NCBI GenBank assembly: GCA_011051655.1
Contig: DRKS01000003.1
Span: 116,050 to 180,049, forward strand
Direction: 5' to 3'
Source: Sedimenticola sp.
GTDB taxonomy: Bacteria; Pseudomonadota; Gammaproteobacteria; Chromatiales; Chromatiaceae
DNA length: 64,000 nucleotides
Each line of letters begins with the position of its first letter. Within the stretch, counting starts at the first letter, position 1. The notes under the pieces are model-generated. The model was given only the letters and a program-made list of their open reading frames with translations. It was not told the origin of the DNA and made no database searches. Of the stretch, positions 10,432-21,261 are shown in pieces. A program made the translations under genes and the position numbers.

Positions 10432-11313
10432 ATGTGGCTGCAACTCTCTCTGACCGCCGCGAAGGAACAGGCGCCCCTGATCGAGGCGCTGTTCGAAAAC
10501 ATGGGCGCGCTGTCCGTCACCCTGGGGGATGCGGGGGACGAGCCCATCCTCGAACCCGGTCCGGGAGAGTCCCCTCTGTGGCGGGCGACCCGGGTCACCG
10601 CCCTGTTCGAAGGGGACCGGGATCCGGACCAGCTGCGCACGCTCGTCAACCAGAGCCTGAACGCGGATGTCTCCCGCCAACTGAGGCTCGAACGCCTGGA
10701 GGATCAGGCCTGGGAGCGCGCCTGGCTCGAGGATTTTCACCCCATGCGTTTCGGCCGGCGGCTGTGGGTCTGCCCCGCCGGCCGGCGCCCGGACGCCGAT
10801 GACGCCCTGATCCTGGAGCTGGACCCCGGACTGGCCTTCGGCACCGGCACCCACCCCACCACCGCCCTGTGCCTGGAATGGCTGGACGGGGCCGATCTGT
10901 CGGGCAAGACCGTCATCGACTTCGGCTGCGGCTCCGGCATCCTGGCGGTGGCCGCCCTGCTGCTGGGCGCCGACCGGGCCATCGCCACGGACCACGATCC
11001 CCAGGCCCTGGAGGCCACCCGCGCCAACGCCGGGAAGAACGGCGTCGCATCCCGGCTGACCCTGCTCGAACCGGATCAGGCGCCCCCCGTCCGGGGGGAC
11101 ATCCTGCTGGCCAACATCCTCGCCGGCACCCTGATCGGGCTCGAACCGGTCCTGGCCTCCCGGGTCAAGGCGAACGGGCGCATCGTCCTCTCCGGCATCC
11201 TGACCGCCCAGGCGGCCGAGGTCAGCCGGGCCTTTGGCCGGCACTTCGGGATGCTGCCCCCCCAAGCGCGGGAGGGATGGGTGGCGCTGGAAGGCGTCCG
11301 CCTGGCGGGCTGA
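10432..11313 (+). CDS. prmA: Ribosomal protein L11 methyltransferase
   Basis: SAM-dependent trimethylation of ribosomal protein L11. Start ATG 10432 (MWLQLSLTAAKEQAP) gives 293 residues, equal to E. coli, and avoids an extension into accC. The N-terminal substrate domain is followed by a Rossmann methyltransferase domain with LAFGTGTHPTTALCLEWL and VIDFGCGSGILAVAALLLGA near 140-182, and DILLANILAGTLIGL near 223-237. prmA after accC is the standard order. Confidence 0.97.
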   Translation: MWLQLSLTAAKEQAPLIEALFENMGALSVTLGDAGDEPILEPGPGESPLWRATRVTALFEGDRDPDQLRTLVNQSLNADVSRQLRLERLEDQAWERAWLEDFHPMRFGRRLWVCPAGRRPDADDALILELDPGLAFGTGTHPTTALCLEWLDGADLSGKTVIDFGCGSGILAVAALLLGADRAIATDHDPQALEATRANAGKNGVASRLTLLEPDQAPPVRGDILLANILAGTLIGLEPVLASRVKANGRIVLSGILTAQAAEVSRAFGRHFGMLPPQAREGWVALEGVRLAG

Positions 11314-11317
11314 TCCC

Positions 11318-12121
11318 ATGCTGACCCGCTGCCCCCACTGCCGGACCCTCTACCGCATCCGGGCGGAGCAGCACAAAACGGCCGGCGGCCAGGCCCGCTG
11401 CTGCCGTTGCGACCGGGTTTTCAACATCCGGGAGAATCTCCAGGGCCGGCCCCCTTCCACCTTGGAGCAGGATTCCGACCTGGCCTATATTGCGGAAGTC
11501 TACCGGCTCGAACTGAAGGACATCGAGGCATCCGCCCCGGAAAACGCCGGGCCGGCCGGAGCCGCCGATCAGCCCCCCGACGAACCCCACCCCGACGCCG
11601 GCCTGCTGTCGGTGGAGGACCTGCTGGCGCCGCCCAGGACCAGACGAAACCCCATCGCCACCCTCTTCTGGTCCGTGGGAAGCCTGTTGCTCCTGGCCCT
11701 GATGCTGGGGCAACTGGCCTGGTTCCAGCGGGAGCGCCTGGTCCGGTATCCTCAGGGACGCCTGCTGCTGGAGCGGCTCTGCGCCTATGCCGGATGCAGC
11801 GTGCCGCAGCTCCGGGACACCGGCCGCATCCAGGTCATCAGCCGCCAGGTGAGCTCCCATCCCCATGAAAAAGACGCCCTGCTGGTGCGGCTGGTCGTCG
11901 TCAACAGGGCCCCCTTCCCCCAGCCGTACCCCCTGCTGGAACTCAGCCTTTCCGCCGCCGGCGGGCGGGTGGTGGCCCGGCGCAGCTTCACCCCCGAAGA
12001 GTACCTGCACGGGGACGAGGCGGCCGCTGCCCTGATGCCGCCCGGGGCGTCCCGGCATATCGAAATGGAGATAGCGGACCCCGGCCCGGAAATCACGGGC
12101 TTCGAGTTTGATTTTCGTTAA
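11318..12121 (+). CDS. Zinc-ribbon membrane protein with DUF3426 domain
   Basis: Function unknown. The start at 11318, four bases after the prmA stop, puts the MJ0042-type zinc ribbon at the extreme N-terminus: CPHC near residues 5-8 and CCRC near 28-31. An acidic, Pro-rich linker follows, then one transmembrane helix near 114-132 and a periplasmic DUF3426 domain of about 130 residues. The 267-residue architecture commonly follows prmA in gammaproteobacteria, where the gene is annotated as a zinc-ribbon or DUF3426 protein. Confidence 0.85.
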   Translation: MLTRCPHCRTLYRIRAEQHKTAGGQARCCRCDRVFNIRENLQGRPPSTLEQDSDLAYIAEVYRLELKDIEASAPENAGPAGAADQPPDEPHPDAGLLSVEDLLAPPRTRRNPIATLFWSVGSLLLLALMLGQLAWFQRERLVRYPQGRLLLERLCAYAGCSVPQLRDTGRIQVISRQVSSHPHEKDALLVRLVVVNRAPFPQPYPLLELSLSAAGGRVVARRSFTPEEYLHGDEAAAALMPPGASRHIEMEIADPGPEITGFEFDFR

Positions 12122-12324
12122 ATTTATTTCCCCCCCAAACAAATGGTTAACGGCTTGAATTTAAAGGAAAATGCCCCCGGGGCCGGCAACTAAACCCCTT
12201 GTTTTTCAACAACTTGCGTCCGACCCAAAAAATTCCCCCGGGGTCTTTGCCTGGGGGCCGTTTGGGCGTAACATGTACCGCCTTCTCGCCGTACCCCAGC
12301 ACATAACAATTAACCAGATCTGGT

Positions 12325-13311
12325 ATGCGCATCGGCCCGTATCAATTGAAAAACAACCTCCTGCTGGCGCCCATGGCCGGGGTCACGGACCTGCCTTTCC
12401 GGCGCCTGTGCCGGAGGCTCGGGGCCGGGATGGCCGTGTCGGAGATGGTTTCATCCGACGCCACCCTGTGGGGCAGCCCCAAGACCCTGCGCCGCCTGGC
12501 GCTGGAGCAGGAGCCGCAACCGGTGGCCGTGCAGATCCTGGGCTCGGACCCGCGGAAAATGGCCCGGGCCGCCCGGGCCTGCGTGGACCGGGGGGCCCAC
12601 ATCGTCGACATCAACATGGGCTGCCCGGCGAAGAAGGTGTGCAAGGCCGCGGCGGGTTCCGCCCTGCTGAAGGATGAGCGCCTGGTGGGGCGGATCCTGG
12701 AATCCGTGGTCGGGGCCGTGGAGGCGCCGGTCACCCTGAAGATCCGCACCGGCTGGGATCCGCAGCACCGCAACGGCCTCGCCATCGCGCGCATCGCCGG
12801 GCAGGCGGGCATCCAGGCCCTGACCGTCCACGGCCGCACCCGGGCCTGCGGTTTCTCCGGCGAGGCGGAGTACGACAGCATCCGGGACATCAAGGCCGGA
12901 ATCGCCATCCCCGTCATCGCCAACGGCGATATCCAGGGTCCGGAAAAGGCCAGGCGGGTGCTGGAGCATACCGGCGCCGACGGCCTCATGATCGGCCGCG
13001 CCGCCCGGGGCCGCCCCTGGATCTTCAATGAAATCGGGCACTTCCTGAAAACGGGGGAGCAGGCCGCAGCACCCACGCCGGCCCGGATTTACGCCATCCT
13101 GCTGGAGCATCTGGAGGATCTTTATCGCTTCTACGGCGAGCCCCAGGGCGTCCGCATCGCGCGCAAGCATATCGCCTGGTACAGCAAGGGCCTGCCCGGC
13201 GGAGCCGGCTTCAGAAAACAAATCAACCAGAGCCACACAGCCCAACAACAGCTTACCCTGGCCGGCGATTTTTTCGCCCGCCAGGTCGGAAAAGGAGAAC
13301 TGGCCGCATGA
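12325..13311 (+). CDS. dusB: tRNA-dihydrouridine synthase B
   Basis: FMN- and NADPH-dependent reduction of uridine to dihydrouridine in the tRNA D-loop. The 328 residues begin [42 protein letters not shown] carries the catalytic Cys near 96-115, and [18 protein letters not shown] near 217-234 binds phosphate. It overlaps fis by four bases, the classic dusB-fis operon. The roughly 200-base gap upstream (12122-12324) has an AT-rich patch at 12119-12175 and presumably holds the promoter. Confidence 0.98.
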   Translation: MRIGPYQLKNNLLLAPMAGVTDLPFRRLCRRLGAGMAVSEMVSSDATLWGSPKTLRRLALEQEPQPVAVQILGSDPRKMARAARACVDRGAHIVDINMGCPAKKVCKAAAGSALLKDERLVGRILESVVGAVEAPVTLKIRTGWDPQHRNGLAIARIAGQAGIQALTVHGRTRACGFSGEAEYDSIRDIKAGIAIPVIANGDIQGPEKARRVLEHTGADGLMIGRAARGRPWIFNEIGHFLKTGEQAAAPTPARIYAILLEHLEDLYRFYGEPQGVRIARKHIAWYSKGLPGGAGFRKQINQSHTAQQQLTLAGDFFARQVGKGELAA

Positions 13312-13604
13312 ACCCAGAACCCATCCGGGTAACAGAAAACACCAAAGAAGGCGTCATCAGCGAGAGCGCCATGGCGGAACCCCTGCGCGAATGCGTCCGC
13401 GCCGCCATGAAAAACTACTTCCTGCATCTGAACGGCTATGGCACCAGCGACCTCTACCAGATGGTCCTGGCCGAGGTGGAGCCGCCGCTGCTGGAGACCG
13501 TCATGGAATACACCAGGGGCAACCAGACCCGCGCCGCCGAGGTCCTGGGCATCAGCCGCAGCACCCTGCGCAAGAAACTGGCCCTGTACGGGCTGGACAA
13601 ATAA
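13308..13604 (+). CDS. fis: DNA-binding protein Fis
   Basis: Nucleoid-associated dimer that bends DNA and activates rRNA promoters. The 98 residues match the family length. The C-terminal helix-turn-helix [18 protein letters not shown] (near 76-93) is essentially that of other Fis proteins; the N-terminal beta-hairpin arm is more divergent. It is cotranscribed with dusB through an ATGA overlap. Confidence 0.98.
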   Translation: MNPEPIRVTENTKEGVISESAMAEPLRECVRAAMKNYFLHLNGYGTSDLYQMVLAEVEPPLLETVMEYTRGNQTRAAEVLGISRSTLRKKLALYGLDK

Positions 13605-13778
13605 TCCCCGTTTTATTTCGCCCCCTTGGCGCTGTGCTTGCACCGGGGGGCGGGTAACGGTTACGGCCCTTTGTTCCGGGCCAGAGCTGTTCAGCCTGTC
13701 CCCGCGCCTCAGTCTCCGGAGTCCGCTCCCGGCGGGAATTTATGCTGACCGCCGCCCATTCAGCGGCCAACCGCTTTT

Positions 13779-13812
13779 AACCGTCAACCGTAAACCGTAA
13801 ACTGCAAACCGT
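13779..13812. repeat. Heptamer tract (AACCGTA)n between fis and purH
   Basis: Five near-copies of a 7-base unit with consensus AACCGTA fill 34 bases just upstream of the purH ribosome-binding region. The period and the AAC core match the AACTGAC-type tracts elsewhere in the window. The remainder of the 231-base fis-purH gap holds a GC-rich inverted pair (CGCCCCC with GGGGGCG) at about 13619-13653, with no T-run. Confidence 0.8.
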
Positions 13813-13835
13813 TTTACTTCTACAGCGAGACCATT

Positions 13836-15395
13836 ATGACAGTCATCACCCGAGCCCTCATCAGCGTATCCGACAAGACCGGCATCGCGGACTTCGCCCG
13901 CGGCCTGCACCAGCGGAATGTGGAGATCCTCTCCACCGGCGGCACCGCCCGGCTGCTGGCCGACAACGGCGTCCCGGTGATCGAGGTGGGCGACTACACC
14001 GGCTTTCCGGAGATGATGGACGGCCGGGTAAAGACCCTGCACCCGAAGATCCACGGCGGCATCCTGGGACGCCGGGGCGTCGATGAGGCGGTCATGGCCG
14101 AGCATGGCATCCCGCCCATCGACATGATCGTGGTCAACCTTTACCCCTTCGAGGCCACCGTGGCCAGGCCGGATTGCGACCTGCCCAGCGCCATCGAGAA
14201 CATCGATATCGGCGGTCCCACCATGCTGCGCGCCGCGGCCAAGAACCACGCCGCCGTCACCGTGGTCACGGACGCCGCCGACTACCCGCGCATCCTGGAG
14301 GAGATGGACGCCAGCGGCGGCGCCGTCAGCGACGCCACCCGCTTCGACCTGGCGGTGAAGACCTTCGAGCACACCGCCCGCTATGACGGCGCCATCGCCA
14401 ACTACCTGGGGGCGCGCACCTCCGGCGAGGTCAGCCCGTTCCCGCGCACCCTGAGCCTGCAGTTCAGGCAGATCCAGACCATGCGCTACGGCGAGAACCC
14501 CCACCAGAAGGCCGCCTTCTACGCCGAGCACCAAGTGGCCGAGGCCGGCATCGCCACTGCCCGGCAGCTCCAGGGCAAGGCGCTTTCCTACAACAACATC
14601 GCCGACACCGACGCCGCCCTGGAGTGCGTCAAGCAGTTCGACGAGGGCCCGGCCTGCGTCATCGTCAAGCACGCCAACCCCTGTGGCGTGGCCCTGGGCG
14701 ACAATCTGCTGGCGGCCTATGACCGCGCCTACGGCACCGATCCGGAGTCCGCCTTCGGCGGCATCATCGCCTTCAACCGGGAGCTGGACGGGGACACCGC
14801 CCGGGCCATCGTGGACCGCCAGTTCGTGGAGGTCATCATCGCCCCGTCCGTCTCCCCCGAGGCGGCGGAAGCCGTCAGCGCCAAGAAGAACCTGCGCCTG
14901 CTGGAGTGCGGCCAATGGCCGGAAAATCCCCTGGCGCGGCTGGACTACAAGCGGGTCAACGGCGGCCTGCTGGTGCAGGATGCGGATCTGGCCCTGAGCG
15001 GCGAAATCAGGGTGGTCACCAAGCGCGCCCCCACGGAACGGGAGATGACCGACCTGCTGTTCGCCTGGCGGGTGGCCAAGTTCGTCAAATCCAACGCCAT
15101 CGTCTATGGCAAAGACGGCATGACCATCGGCGTGGGCGCCGGCCAGATGAGCCGGGTCAACAGCGCCCGTATCGCCGGCATCAAGGCCGAGCACGCCGGG
15201 CTCGAGGTGCCCGGCTCCGTCATGGCCTCGGACGCCTTCTTCCCCTTCCGCGACGGCCTGGACAACGCCGCCGCCGCGGGCATCACCGCCGTCATCCAGC
15301 CCGGCGGCTCCATGCGGGACCAGGAGGTGATCGCCGCCGCCGACGAACACGGCATCGCCATGGTCTTCACCGGCATGCGGCATTTCCGCCACTGA
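13836..15395 (+). CDS. purH: Bifunctional AICAR formyltransferase / IMP cyclohydrolase
   Basis: Last two steps of purine synthesis, AICAR to FAICAR to IMP. The 519 residues contain the N-terminal cyclohydrolase domain ([38 protein letters not shown]) and the C-terminal transformylase with KHANPCGVA near 278-286. The conserved end, [11 protein letters not shown], is intact. It is followed after only 10 bases by an lpxA gene rather than directly by purD. Confidence 0.98.
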   Translation: MTVITRALISVSDKTGIADFARGLHQRNVEILSTGGTARLLADNGVPVIEVGDYTGFPEMMDGRVKTLHPKIHGGILGRRGVDEAVMAEHGIPPIDMIVVNLYPFEATVARPDCDLPSAIENIDIGGPTMLRAAAKNHAAVTVVTDAADYPRILEEMDASGGAVSDATRFDLAVKTFEHTARYDGAIANYLGARTSGEVSPFPRTLSLQFRQIQTMRYGENPHQKAAFYAEHQVAEAGIATARQLQGKALSYNNIADTDAALECVKQFDEGPACVIVKHANPCGVALGDNLLAAYDRAYGTDPESAFGGIIAFNRELDGDTARAIVDRQFVEVIIAPSVSPEAAEAVSAKKNLRLLECGQWPENPLARLDYKRVNGGLLVQDADLALSGEIRVVTKRAPTEREMTDLLFAWRVAKFVKSNAIVYGKDGMTIGVGAGQMSRVNSARIAGIKAEHAGLEVPGSVMASDAFFPFRDGLDNAAAAGITAVIQPGGSMRDQEVIAAADEHGIAMVFTGMRHFRH

Positions 15396-15405
15396 CAGTG
15401 GTTTT

Positions 15406-16182
15406 ATGAACATCCATCAAACCGCAATTATCGAGCCGGGCGCAGAGCTGTATCCGTCCGTAACAGTCGGCCCCTATTCGATTATCGAATCAGGGGCGGT
15501 GATCGGCGAGGGCTGCATCATCGAAAGCAGTGTGCGCATCTACGGCGCGACCCGCATGGGGAAGCACAACCGGGTCTGCCATGGCGCCACCCTGGGCAGC
15601 GAGCCCCAGGACCTCGGCTACACCCCGGACAAGAGCAGGCCGCTCAGCATCGGCGACCACAACCATTTCAAGGAGGGGGTCAACATCAGCCGGGGGGTGA
15701 AAACCGATCACGGCACCCTCATCGGCAGCCATAACTATATGATGGCCTACTCCCACGTGGGGCATGACTGCATCGTGGGCGATCACAACATCTTCGCCAA
15801 CACCGCCACCCTGGCGGGACATGTTGAGATGGAGCACCACATCTTTCTCTCGGGCCACACCGCCACCCACCAGTTCTGCCGCATCGGCGCCTACGCCATG
15901 GTGGCCGGCGTCACCGGCGTGCCCCGGGACGTGCCTCCCTATGTGGTGGCCGACGGCCACCGGGCGGAGATCGTGGGCCTCAACCTGGTGGGCCTGAAGC
16001 GCAACGGCTTTTCCCCACAACAGCGCAGCGCCATCAAGCAGGCCTACAAGACCCTGTTCAAATCCGGCCTGAAACCGGCCGAGGCCCTGGAGCGGCTGAA
16101 GGCCGACAACCCAACGGAAGAGGTGCTGCACATCATCCGCTTCTTCGAGGCCAGCAACCGGGGCATAATCTCTCATAGATGA
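15406..16182 (+). CDS. lpxA: UDP-N-acetylglucosamine acyltransferase (LpxA), possibly specific for the 3-amino sugar
   Basis: First enzyme of lipid A synthesis, moving an acyl chain from ACP to the sugar 3-position. The 258 residues show left-handed beta-helix hexapeptides through about residue 190 and an alpha-helical C-terminus. The catalytic His corresponds to H120 in [22 protein letters not shown] and [18 protein letters not shown] also match LpxA. The site between purH and purD is unusual, because lpxA normally lies with lpxD, fabZ and lpxB. A GnnA/GnnB pair at 28-30 kb suggests the acceptor may be UDP-GlcNAc3N, but substrate choice cannot be read directly. Whether a second lpxA exists is unknown. 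Confidence 0.88.
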   Translation: MNIHQTAIIEPGAELYPSVTVGPYSIIESGAVIGEGCIIESSVRIYGATRMGKHNRVCHGATLGSEPQDLGYTPDKSRPLSIGDHNHFKEGVNISRGVKTDHGTLIGSHNYMMAYSHVGHDCIVGDHNIFANTATLAGHVEMEHHIFLSGHTATHQFCRIGAYAMVAGVTGVPRDVPPYVVADGHRAEIVGLNLVGLKRNGFSPQQRSAIKQAYKTLFKSGLKPAEALERLKADNPTEEVLHIIRFFEASNRGIISHR

Positions 16183-16243
16183 ACCTCCTTTGAAAAACAC
16201 CGGCCAACCCGGCACAACAAAAGCCAGACAAAAGAGAATCAAC

Positions 16244-17530
<1,287 letters not shown>

Positions 17531-17538
17531 GGCCGGCC

Positions 17539-17883
17539 ATGACCCGGCCCGGGACCACCGCCTGCCGTCTGTTGCTGGTCCTGGCGCTGATTACCATCAC
17601 CTGTTTCGCCACGGCGGACCTCAGCCATACCGCGGCAGAGGCGGTAAACGACAAGCTGGCCCACGTGCTCAGCTTTTTCGTGCTGGCCCTGCTGGCCGAT
17701 CTCTCTTTTCCCAAGAGAGGATTTGATTGGGTGGTGTGGGCGCCCCTCATCCTCTATGGTCTGGCCATCGAGGTTGTCCAGGATCAGTTGCCGTATCGCA
17801 CATTCTCACTGCTGGATCTGGCCGCCGATGCCGCCGGGATATTTGCCTACGGCCTGTTCATCCCCTTTCTGGGTCCCCGCTGA
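17539..17883 (+). CDS. VanZ-like family membrane protein
   Basis: Small integral membrane protein of unknown function. Starting at ATG 17539 it has 114 residues: a first helix near 9-25, then the family motif DKLAHVLSFFVLALLADL with its conserved Lys and His, a helix near 66-75, and FSLLDLAADAAGIFAYGLF. It starts 8 bases after the purD stop, so it is probably cotranscribed, and it converges on the minus-strand cassette 15 bases downstream. VanZ is named after a teicoplanin-resistance protein, but no resistance role should be assumed here. Confidence 0.8.
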   Translation: MTRPGTTACRLLLVLALITITCFATADLSHTAAEAVNDKLAHVLSFFVLALLADLSFPKRGFDWVVWAPLILYGLAIEVVQDQLPYRTFSLLDLAADAAGIFAYGLFIPFLGPR

Positions 17884-17898
17884 CGGCAGGGAGGCCTG

Positions 17899-18972
17899 CT
17901 ATGAATCAGCCCGGAAGGCCTTGCGGATCAGGTGGGGAATGAGCAGGTGCAGAGGCATGCGCAGATAATGTGAACGGATGTAGAGCAGCCAGCGCGCCGT
18001 CGTGCTGAACCAGTCGTCACAGCTTGGATGCTGAGGGGCCAGCGCCCGTGAGAAAAGAGCATCCATGAGCAGTGGCATCACGCCAGGGGGGCGCCCTTTG
18101 TCGGCAGCCGCCGGCATGAATTCCGGAATGGGCGTGCCAAGCAATCGCTTCGTATAACGAAGACCATAAAACAGGGGACGCACCAGATCCAGCTCTCTTG
18201 CCCGCTCCGCCAGGCGCGGCCAGAAATCCGCCCCGGCGCCGAAATGGCGCAGCAGGCCGTCCAGATCCACAATGTCGCGCAGGCCGTTTTCAAACTCACC
18301 CTCATGGAAGAGATGCGTTGCGCTGTGCAGCACCATGTCCGTGGGCGCAAGCACCTTGAGATCGCCGGTCTCGTTCAACGGCAGCGCGGCGTCCAGCAGC
18401 TTGGCGGCATCGGGATGCAGCCGCGCGGTATCCGGAAGAATGGCATGGTGTACATCGAGAACCGTCCTGCGGATGACATGCTTGAGGGGCGGCAATTCAT
18501 GCATCCACTGCCGATAGTAGCGCTGATCATAGGCATCGAGATGGGTTGTGGCCCAGCCGCTCAGCATCAGCGCCTTTTCCACTTCGTCGATCCTTTCCCT
18601 GGGCACCATGATATCCACGTCGGCAAACAGCCGGCCCCGTGCGAACGGCAACCCGGCCAACACGTAGGCGGCTCCTTTGAGAACAATAACCGGCACCCCG
18701 GTTTTCGCCAGGCTGCGGTGGATGCAATCCACCTCCCAGCGGACGGCCTGGGCCTGTTTGTCCGCCAGGGTCCGGGTCGACAGCAGATGGTTGCGGGGGG
18801 CCGGGGGGATGGCGTCCAGCAGACCGCGCTCTTCCAGCAGGACGCACAGACGCGCCAGGAGGTTTGCGCGCCGCGCCTGGCGTATCAACAGATCCCAGTC
18901 GGCCAAACCCATCGACACCATGGACCGGGGATGGCAAAGGGCATGAACAAGCAGACCGGAGGATCTAGGCAT
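17899..18972 (-). CDS. Nucleotidyltransferase-family protein of the HprK-related cassette
   Basis: A 357-residue protein of the NTP_transf_5 type (PF14907-like). Conserved patches are PVIVLKGAAYVLAGLPFARG followed by RLFADVDIMVPRERIDEVEK near 113-133, where the DVD pair would bind metal. I chose ATG 18972, which overlaps the end of the kinase gene by 8 bases. Such proteins often sit beside HprK-related kinases and PqqD-like proteins, as here, but their substrate is unknown. It is the last gene of the cassette. Confidence 0.75.
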   Translation of the reverse strand: MPRSSGLLVHALCHPRSMVSMGLADWDLLIRQARRANLLARLCVLLEERGLLDAIPPAPRNHLLSTRTLADKQAQAVRWEVDCIHRSLAKTGVPVIVLKGAAYVLAGLPFARGRLFADVDIMVPRERIDEVEKALMLSGWATTHLDAYDQRYYRQWMHELPPLKHVIRRTVLDVHHAILPDTARLHPDAAKLLDAALPLNETGDLKVLAPTDMVLHSATHLFHEGEFENGLRDIVDLDGLLRHFGAGADFWPRLAERARELDLVRPLFYGLRYTKRLLGTPIPEFMPAAADKGRPPGVMPLLMDALFSRALAPQHPSCDDWFSTTARWLLYIRSHYLRMPLHLLIPHLIRKAFRADS

Positions 18973-19900
18973 GGGATTGGATGCCGGTCTCTGCCGGGGG
19001 TCCGAGCCCATCGAAAGTGGCCACTGCCTCATCCAGGCTGCTGTAGCTGAAATCATAACAGTCGCAGGCGTCCATCAGCCTGCCCAGGGTATCGAATCCC
19101 TGTGCCCCGAGATAACTGTAATTGAAGGAGTTCTCCGCCGCATAGATGAAGGTTTGGGCCTTGGAGCGGGGTTGCAGGGTCGCCGTGGCGCCCTTTTCGT
19201 ATCGGGGAAAGATCACCCAGGCGGGCCGCGCCAACTCATCTGCCCGTTCCACGCTGTCGGCAGGGGGCTTCATGTGAGCGACGCTCCCTTTCTGGGTGTC
19301 ATGGGAGGTGCGTCCCAATACCGCACCCGGCGCAAATCGCCGGATGATCTCTATGGAGTCATTCTTCAGGTTTACCGGGCGCGGAATGGGCACCAGCCCC
19401 GCATCGCCCATCGACACCAGGGTAAGCTCATCCGACAACAGTCGCCAGCCCCGGTTTACCAGGGCTGCGCAGAGGGTGCTTTTGCCGGCCCCCGGGGGGC
19501 CCGGCAGGATGGCCGCCAGCCCCCCCTTCTCCACCACCGCCGCATGCAGTATCAGATATTGGTTGCAGCAGCTGGCCACACACCAGTTGAGGGACCATTC
19601 GAACATGGGGAACGCCTGCTCCAGCGGCAGGGGCCTGAAGGGTGTGTGGCCATCGAATGAGAACACCGCCTGGGGGCGAATCCAGCGCCGCAGATTCGGC
19701 GGCGGCCCGATGGCCACATGGAAATCGGCAAAACCTCCGCTCTCTTCCAGGGGGTAGTCTGCATAGAGCCGGCAAAGGCCCTCGGCCACGGCGGGAACAG
19801 GGGATCTCAGGTGGGCAGTGACCGGGCCGATCCTGAAAACGATGCCCGTCTGTCGCAGGCGGCGGGCCACCTCTGCCGGCGCCAGTGCCGAGATCTTCAC
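18965..19900 (-). CDS. HprK-related kinase A
   Basis: A 311-residue P-loop protein related to the HPr kinase/phosphorylase catalytic fold. A Walker A, GPPGAGKST, lies at residues 134-142, followed by RGWRLLSDELTLV near 150-162 where HprK has its catalytic Asp region. Unlike true HprK it is not beside a PTS HPr gene; its partners are a PqqD-like protein and a nucleotidyltransferase, matching the protein family named HPr-rel-A. It overlaps the PqqD-like gene by four bases. Target and direction of phosphorylation are unknown. Confidence 0.8.
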   Translation of the reverse strand: MKISALAPAEVARRLRQTGIVFRIGPVTAHLRSPVPAVAEGLCRLYADYPLEESGGFADFHVAIGPPPNLRRWIRPQAVFSFDGHTPFRPLPLEQAFPMFEWSLNWCVASCCNQYLILHAAVVEKGGLAAILPGPPGAGKSTLCAALVNRGWRLLSDELTLVSMGDAGLVPIPRPVNLKNDSIEIIRRFAPGAVLGRTSHDTQKGSVAHMKPPADSVERADELARPAWVIFPRYEKGATATLQPRSKAQTFIYAAENSFNYSYLGAQGFDTLGRLMDACDCYDFSYSSLDEAVATFDGLGPPAETGIQSHA

Positions 19901-20193
19901 GGTGAGACCCGCTCGATCAGGCCTTGGCGGGCAAAATCGGCCAGGAGTTCCTCCAGGGCCCCGGATAGATCGCCGCCGGCTTCAACGCCGGCTTCGGAGG
20001 CCAGGCGCTCGCACAGTTCCGGTAATGCGGCCGGCGTCTGCTGCAGGATCCGCAATGCCGTGGCGGCGGTATGATTGAGCAGGTGGGTATGGCCGGAGCC
20101 GCTGTGGTAGACGACGTATTCATCGCCCCATGAACGCCAATGCAGCTCGAATCCGGCGTTCACCCGCCATGTGGAATGGTCGTCTGAAGCCAT
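19897..20193 (-). CDS. PqqD-like protein of the HPr-rel-A system
   Basis: A 98-residue PqqD-type winged-helix domain: YVVYHSGSGHTHLLNHTAA near 27-45, then a helical region with LPELCERLASEAGVE and LADFARQGLIERVSP. PqqD-like domains often bind a leader or substrate peptide for a modifying enzyme. Here it could present a protein to the neighbouring kinase or nucleotidyltransferase, which is inference from family and context. It lies 41 bases after the secreted-protein gene and overlaps the kinase gene by four bases. Confidence 0.78.
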   Translation of the reverse strand: MASDDHSTWRVNAGFELHWRSWGDEYVVYHSGSGHTHLLNHTAATALRILQQTPAALPELCERLASEAGVEAGGDLSGALEELLADFARQGLIERVSP

Positions 20194-20234
20194 GCCCCCA
20201 GCACACCCGAAAAAAGTCCGGCCGAAGGTAATGA

Positions 20235-20864
20235 TCAGAGGGGGCAGGAGCGCTCGTTCAGCATCTGGAAGGAATTCTTCAGTTCTTCCGGCGATGTGGC
20301 GTGATGGGCGTTGTACAGGTCGATGATGTCACCCGGGGTGTAGCCGAAATTCATGTCACCGCCCATGGCCTTCGCCGCATTTAACAGGGCGGCCACGGCG
20401 TGGGCCCCGAGCTGGTAAGGATCTTCATTGCCACCAAGATGGATCACCTGCATCATGGTCAGATCTTCACCAAAGCGCGTATCACCAGTAAACACTTGCT
20501 TGAATTTGGTACCGTTGTCATCGTAATCATTGGATGCGCAGTGATTGCCGCTCCATCCCTGCTTACAGTCGCCAGCGCTATATGGGTCTGGCCATTCCTC
20601 AGGGTGCTGGCCCCAGTAGCCCGGTGTGCAGCCCTCGCAAGGAAGCTCTCCGGGACTGGAGTCGTTGCCGGATATCATTCCCGAGATAGTGCACCGGTGG
20701 GCCCACACGGGGCGGCTTGCCAAGGTGAGCATGACAGGCAGACCGGCCGCGCCCGCCTTGGCGAAACGCCGGCGTCCCTCATCGGGAGGGGAATCACGAT
20801 GTGCCTGTTCTTCATTCAGGGAGGGAAGCGCTTCCCCGTTCCTTTCCCGGCCTTTGTTGCCCAT
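20235..20864 (-). CDS. Predicted Tat-exported Cys-rich protein with CTPGYWG motif, first gene of the cassette
   Basis: Function unknown. The 209-residue product has a twin-arginine-like motif (RRRFAK at 31-36), a weakly hydrophobic stretch and a plausible cleavage site after residue 55 (RPVWA). The mature part carries Cys at 58, 76, 79, 100, 109 and 207. The motif CTPGYWGQHPEEWP (79-92) recurs in many secreted bacterial proteins, and AHAVAALLNAAKAMGGDMNF with a YTPGDIIDLYN segment follows. The N-terminal 30 residues before the Tat motif are long, charged and non-conserved, so the true start may be internal. It may be the protein handled by the PqqD, kinase and transferase genes behind it; the evidence for this is positional. 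Confidence 0.72.
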   Translation of the reverse strand: MGNKGRERNGEALPSLNEEQAHRDSPPDEGRRRFAKAGAAGLPVMLTLASRPVWAHRCTISGMISGNDSSPGELPCEGCTPGYWGQHPEEWPDPYSAGDCKQGWSGNHCASNDYDDNGTKFKQVFTGDTRFGEDLTMMQVIHLGGNEDPYQLGAHAVAALLNAAKAMGGDMNFGYTPGDIIDLYNAHHATSPEELKNSFQMLNERSCPL

Positions 20865-21261
20865 ATTTTTTTGCCCGCAGATGTTGGAAATAACCCAGTT
20901 GAACGAATGACATTAAACCATATAGCACAAAACGCACCAAGACATATGACTCATTGTTTTCAAAAGGGTATTTTTTGATTTGGCAAGCCGGGGCCGTTGA
21001 TTTCGGCCCAAACTGTAAAAAATGTTGACACCCCCGGACGGCGGTTAAGTCTCATGCCGATGGAATTGCCGGTGGGAATCTGCGGATTAGTCCTGTAAAA
21101 CCAGAAAGTTACGATTACGCAGGGACAAAAGGCGGCAGTGGTTGGACGGCAAACGGCTGTATAATTTTTTGACATCAGCCCCCCTGGGGGTGACATCCTG
21201 GAAATGGCATTGGTGTCCGCAACCCGGGAAGCAGGTTCCCTTTTTGCGCCTGAGCGCCGTT
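20865..21261. other. 397-base gap between the secreted-protein cassette and amgK
   Basis: No credible gene is seen. The segment next to 20865 is AT-richer than its surroundings and should hold the promoter of the minus-strand cassette, though no convincing -35/-10 pair stands out. A C-run/G-run inverted patch lies near 21178-21192. MurU, the usual neighbour of AmgK, is not encoded here. Confidence 0.6.

Noticed and set aside
9072..10649. 525-codon minus-strand frame over accC
   Set aside because: Lies fully opposite accC, has no ribosome-binding site or recognisable domain, and breaks the accB-accC-prmA operon logic.
13740..15413. 557-codon minus-strand frame opposite purH
   Set aside because: Shadow frame; purH is complete and conserved on the plus strand.
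17539..17883. Glycopeptide resistance gene (VanZ)
   Set aside because: Only the VanZ-like fold is present; no vanH, vanA or vanX genes, and such small VanZ-like proteins are widespread in proteobacteria without a resistance role.
18965..19900. Annotation as genuine HPr kinase/phosphorylase of a PTS
   Set aside because: No PTS genes lie nearby, the protein lacks the HprK N-terminal domain as far as can be seen, and the neighbours are PqqD-like and nucleotidyltransferase genes.
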